Source of the DNA: Ifrita kowaldi
Lineage: Eukaryota > Chordata > Aves > Passeriformes > Cinclosomatidae
Direction: 5' to 3'
Length of the DNA stretch: 64,000 nt
Assembly (NCBI GenBank): GCA_013398055.1
Contig: VZRS01001718.1
Location: forward strand, 229,232-293,231
The notes beneath the pieces were generated by a model. It had not been told where the DNA came from. It ran no database searches and saw nothing but the letters and a program-made list of their open reading frames with translations. The position numbers were made by a program, and so were the translations under genes. This document shows positions 62,301 through 64,000 of this stretch, piece by piece; position 1 is the stretch's first letter; the number at the start of each line of letters is the position of its first letter.

Positions 62301-64000
62301 TTTCAGCCACTGAGTGAGGAAGGCAGAGCAATGAAGTTCACAGCTGTGAGACAGTTGTGCCCCTTCAACATTTACTAATTCCAGAAGATCACTTCTCCAA
62401 TACTGAAGCAAAGCAAGTGCATCAGGAGAATCAAGAACACTTGTTTACATATGTTTTCTACTATCACTATTTCTATAGGATGGTAGAAACTTTTACAGTA
62501 TGCAAGAGGCTAATTTGGATTTATAAATTAAAAGTACGTTTATCTTACCGGTGTTTGAATTCAAAATTAGTCTGTTTTTATCTGGTGGGGTTTGCCTGGA
62601 GTATGTTCATACTAAAGGTTTTCCCTAACAAAACAAGACAATAGCAAAATGCCTAGGTACTAAGAAGCTGTCTAAACTTACGAGGAGGGAAGAGGAATCC
62701 ATAGGAGAGCTGTTTGTCGCCTCTGTAGGCGGCGCAGCTCTGGCTGTTTCCTGGAGAAATGCGGAGGTCAGGCCTCACACAGCTGGCCAGGTGCTCTGGG
62801 ACACCTGATACCTCTGCCTGCATTGAGGGACATGGAGACAGCAAAAAAATGTCATTTCAGCTTTTACAGATAAAAGGAAGCTTTTATCATACAGCTGACA
62901 GACTACAGAGAAGGCTTTGTGTACAGTAAAATAAACCACTTGGCTGTACAACCAAATCCTGCTCCTGCATTGCTGCACAGCCCCTTCTTCAGGGAGCAGA
63001 AATCTCCATGGGAGAGAATTCAAATGAAGTCACTCATGATAAAACAAACCCCCACTGAACAAAACTTAAAGATAAAATTAGAACAGGAGAAGAAATATAC
63101 AACCCTTCTGCCTTAAAATTCTTCCCTCATGAAGGAAATAAAAGAATCTGGTCATTGTTTACAGAGGTACTTGACATCATTTCTGGTGCGAAAACCTCCC
63201 CAGGAAAGGGAAATTCTAGGACTTCAAAACCGCAGATACCAAAGAAGTTTCCCCAGGATTTTTTAAGCACATTTCAAGAGTAGAGACAGCACTAACCTGT
63301 TTGGAAATAGTGTAGGATGTCCAGAGAGGCATCAGGAATGTTTCACTGTAGCCACTTTCAAAGTCGTGGTGATGCAAGATATTGTATTTGGTGCGGTACA
63401 ATACTGCAGGGCGTCCATATAAAAGATGCTTCTCTAAAGATCAAAAGAAATTACATTCACATTTATTACTGAAAATCTTAAGGATGAAAAAAGAGAAATG
63501 GGGTTGGCTTTTTGTCACATGCAGATTTTTCAGTGATCATTAATGGGATATAGACCCCAAATAACTACTAAGGAACTCTTTTGACAGAGAGAGAAACAGC
63601 TCTTCAACTGTTCTGGCTGCAATCCCCATTCCAGGCTCACAATACCCTTCGGGATTAAAAGTCCTTTCTACACTTGAAAGCTTGTTTGTGTCACAGGTTG
63701 GAAGAGGGTGTTTTTCCAAACACTGGAGACTCTTCAACGATCTTTGTGTCCACATTTCAGCCACACATGAGGTGATAGGCACTTTTTTTCATAGCTTTAA
63801 ATCAGTCCCTGGTCTATCAGTCTTGCCACTCTTCTCTGGACTTTCTCTCCTTCCTATGTTTTCTGTAAAGTCTCTCTCAAAAGGAAGGCAAAAGTGGCCA
63901 CTCACTAAAAGAGTAGCTTTTTACCACTTGCCTGATACAGATTAGTTCTGAAGACTGATGTGATATTTTTTGCCAGTAATATCAAAGAAACAAACTAAGA
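52930..64000 (-). CDS. ENPP2: ENPP2 (autotaxin) gene, 3' part: last six coding exons
   Basis: Autotaxin is a secreted glycoprotein that hydrolyses lysophosphatidylcholine to lysophosphatidic acid, a ligand for LPA receptors. Six exons on the - strand (63433-63297, 62817-62682, 61894-61817, 59198-59066, 58483-58327, 53543-53373) join in matching phases. They encode about 270 residues ending in TYLHTFESEI, essentially the closing part of the family's C-terminal nuclease-like domain. That domain is catalytically inert but holds the phosphodiesterase domain in shape. Blocks such as FESGYSETFLMPLWTSYT, VWNYFQRVLVKRYATERNGV and DKCDGPLSVLSYILPHRPD are near-identical to mammalian autotaxin. The catalytic domain, somatomedin-B repeats and promoter lie beyond position 64000. 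The gene converges on CCN3, tail to tail. Confidence 0.95.
52948..52953 (-). terminator. ENPP2: Poly(A) signal of ENPP2
   Basis: The + strand TTTATT reads AATAAA on the - strand, 420 bases after the stop codon. It is the first clear canonical signal I see in a sensible position. Confidence 0.65.
53373..53543 (-). CDS. ENPP2: ENPP2 terminal coding exon
   Basis: The acceptor ttttccccag (reading down from 53544) opens SSEDESKWVEDLLKMHTAR. The exon continues VRDIEQLTSLDFFRKTSRSY and closes LKTYLHTFESEI with a stop, 57 codons including the stop. Phase 0 at the start fits the preceding exon (ESCN|SSED). This is the C-terminal helix region that lashes the nuclease-like domain in autotaxin. It differs from the human sequence by a few conservative changes. 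Confidence 0.97.
   Translation of the reverse strand, partial: SSEDESKWVEDLLKMHTARVRDIEQLTSLDFFRKTSRSYTEILSLKTYLHTFESEI
55960..56430 (+). mobile_element. Ancient CR1-like LINE fragment
   Basis: Despite heavy decay the order of old amniote CR1 phrases is kept: agaagagaaggacctgagtg, attataacactgctatagaa, aaagcaaattataggtagcg, gttgtgtccagtgg, tgatccaggg. Towards its 3' end come agaagggctatttaagacac, aatgttgacacaagaataaa, tgggcataacctcaccgtga, ataaacacagtttaga. The 3' tail is lost. It lies antisense to ENPP2 inside its last intron. Confidence 0.65.
57232..57506. repeat. Diverged tandem duplication, period about 146 bp
   Basis: Two adjacent units share long blocks: tgtgtacagagttggaatga, ctatttctgc, ggaacaggagtctta and ttcattcaggaaac all occur once near 57255-57360 and again near 57400-57506. 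The copies differ at roughly one base in ten. The unit matches no transposon I know. It lies in the last ENPP2 intron. Confidence 0.9.
58327..58483 (-). CDS. ENPP2: ENPP2 penultimate coding exon
   Basis: This 157-bp exon follows the acceptor attccctcag. It completes the split glutamine codon, then reads FVEGSAIPVPTHYYAIITSC, LDFTQPADKCDGPLSVLSY and ILPHRPDNDESCN before the donor GTAAGT. The cysteine in IITSC corresponds to the one that in mammalian autotaxin forms the disulphide linking the nuclease-like to the catalytic domain, and it is kept. The exon starts with two bases carried over and ends in phase 0. Confidence 0.97.
58484..59065 (-). other. ENPP2: ENPP2 intron (582 bp)
   Basis: The intron has donor GTAAGA and acceptor ctcag. 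I see no repeat or other feature in it. Confidence 0.85.
59066..59198 (-). CDS. ENPP2: ENPP2 coding exon with EF-hand-like calcium loop
   Basis: After the acceptor ccccacag this 133-bp exon reads VWNYFQRVLVKRYATERNGV, NVISGPIFDYDYDGLHD, TPDKIK and part of a glutamine codon before the donor GTAAGA. The DYDYDGLHD stretch is the EF-hand-like calcium site described in the autotaxin nuclease-like domain, with all its acidic residues present. A split lysine joins it to the exon at 61817-61894 (PAFK-K-VWNY), where human has arginine. Confidence 0.97.
59206..59296. repeat. A/C-rich low-complexity stretch
   Basis: Ninety bases are built almost only of A and C (aaaccaaaccaatcaacc-type words). On the ENPP2 coding strand this is a long GT-rich and T-rich run just upstream of the acceptor of exon 59066-59198. 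It may extend the polypyrimidine tract. Confidence 0.85.
61606..61630. repeat. TTTA microsatellite-like tract
   Basis: Imperfect repeats of TTTA with a gtta interruption lie within an ENPP2 intron. Confidence 0.8.
61817..61894 (-). CDS. ENPP2: ENPP2 coding exon (78 bp)
   Basis: A short exon between acceptor ttttcag and donor GTAAGT encodes LSSSAEAKYDAFLITN, IIPMYPAFK with split codons at both ends (phase 1). It matches the human PPYLSSSPEAKYDAFLVTN region closely. It is a multiple of three long, so skipping it would keep the frame. Confidence 0.96.
61895..62681 (-). other. ENPP2: ENPP2 intron (787 bp)
   Basis: The splice sites are good (GTAAGT and ttttcag). The interior is plain AT-rich sequence with no repeat that I recognise. 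Confidence 0.85.
62682..62817 (-). CDS. ENPP2: ENPP2 coding exon (136 bp)
   Basis: After the acceptor caatgcag it reads AEVSGVPEHLASCVRPDLRI, SPGNSQSCAAYRGDKQLSYG, FLFPP and one base of a further codon before the donor GTAAGT. The two cysteines (SCV and SCA) match those of mammalian autotaxin. The exon is more GC-rich than its neighbours. The split codon at its end reads glutamine here, where human has tyrosine. Confidence 0.97.
62818..63296 (-). other. ENPP2: ENPP2 intron (479 bp)
   Basis: A short intron with donor GTTAGT and acceptor atgcag. No other feature is visible. Confidence 0.85.
63297..63433 (-). CDS. ENPP2: ENPP2 coding exon, most 5' one in the window
   Basis: The exon opens at tgatctttag with two bases of a split codon and reads KHLLYGRPAVLYRTKYNILH, HHDFESGYSETFLMPLWTSY, TISKQ. 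It ends in phase 0 at a GTTAGT donor. The sequence corresponds to the start of the nuclease-like core after the basic linker of autotaxin. The next upstream exon would lie to the right. I saw nothing convincing up to 64000. Confidence 0.97.
63434..64000 (-). other. ENPP2: ENPP2 intron, cut by window edge
   Basis: There is AT-rich sequence up to the window end with no recognisable ENPP2 exon. The next exon upstream, which in mammals carries a basic linker, must lie beyond 64000. Confidence 0.75.

Noticed and set aside
63540..63945. Possible further ENPP2 exon upstream of 63433
   Set aside because: No frame gives the basic-linker sequence expected before KHLLYGRP and no splice-site pair fits.
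1..64000. CRISPR arrays, operons, rRNA, tRNA genes
   Set aside because: No regularly spaced direct repeats, no cloverleaf with A and B boxes and no rRNA words were seen. The window is vertebrate nuclear DNA.

Overview
This is vertebrate nuclear DNA, almost certainly from a bird and probably a passerine. The evidence is intron-split genes, several CR1 LINE 3' ends carrying the ATTCTATGAT tail, a GC-rich CpG island in an otherwise AT-rich background, and one endogenous-retrovirus LTR of a type I recall from songbird genomes. The species call rests on these repeats and on close agreement with bird CCN3 as I remember it, not on a search. The window contains two assembly flaws, a 278-base run of N (9655-9932) and a single N at 38537.

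Two protein-coding genes are supported, in convergent orientation. On the + strand, CCN3 (NOV), a secreted matricellular CCN-family protein, runs from the CpG island at about 9.2-10.3 kb to a poly(A) signal at 16153. Exon 1 and the first part of exon 2 (signal peptide and start of the IGFBP module) are hidden in the gap. The rest of the IGFBP exon (9935-10043), the VWC exon (10309-10560), the TSP1 exon (12421-12629) and the CT cystine-knot exon follow with good splice sites and matching phases. On the - strand, the last six coding exons of ENPP2 (autotaxin, the secreted lysophospholipase D that makes LPA) lie between 63433 and 53373. They cover the end of the nuclease-like domain. The rest of ENPP2 lies beyond the right edge. 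The order CCN3 then ENPP2, tail to tail, matches human 8q24.

The most notable structure is a perfect, blunt 335-bp head-to-tail duplication (14529-14863 and 14864-15198) that contains the splice acceptor and nearly all of the CCN3 CT-domain coding sequence. The downstream copy encodes the normal C-terminus. The upstream copy, if spliced, would lose the tenth cysteine of the cystine knot and end in 17 foreign residues. It is either a very recent exon duplication or a false duplication in the assembly, and the zero divergence makes an artefact a serious possibility.

Layout: 1-9180 intergenic with no convincing gene; 9180-16.2 kb CCN3; 16.2-52.9 kb a gene-poor interval with CR1 pieces, MIR-like fragments, a hAT-like remnant and an LTR; 52.9-64 kb the 3' part of ENPP2, whose last intron holds an ancient CR1 and a diverged tandem duplication of about 146 bp. 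I found no RNA genes, CRISPR arrays or prokaryotic features, and no sign of a new multi-gene system.
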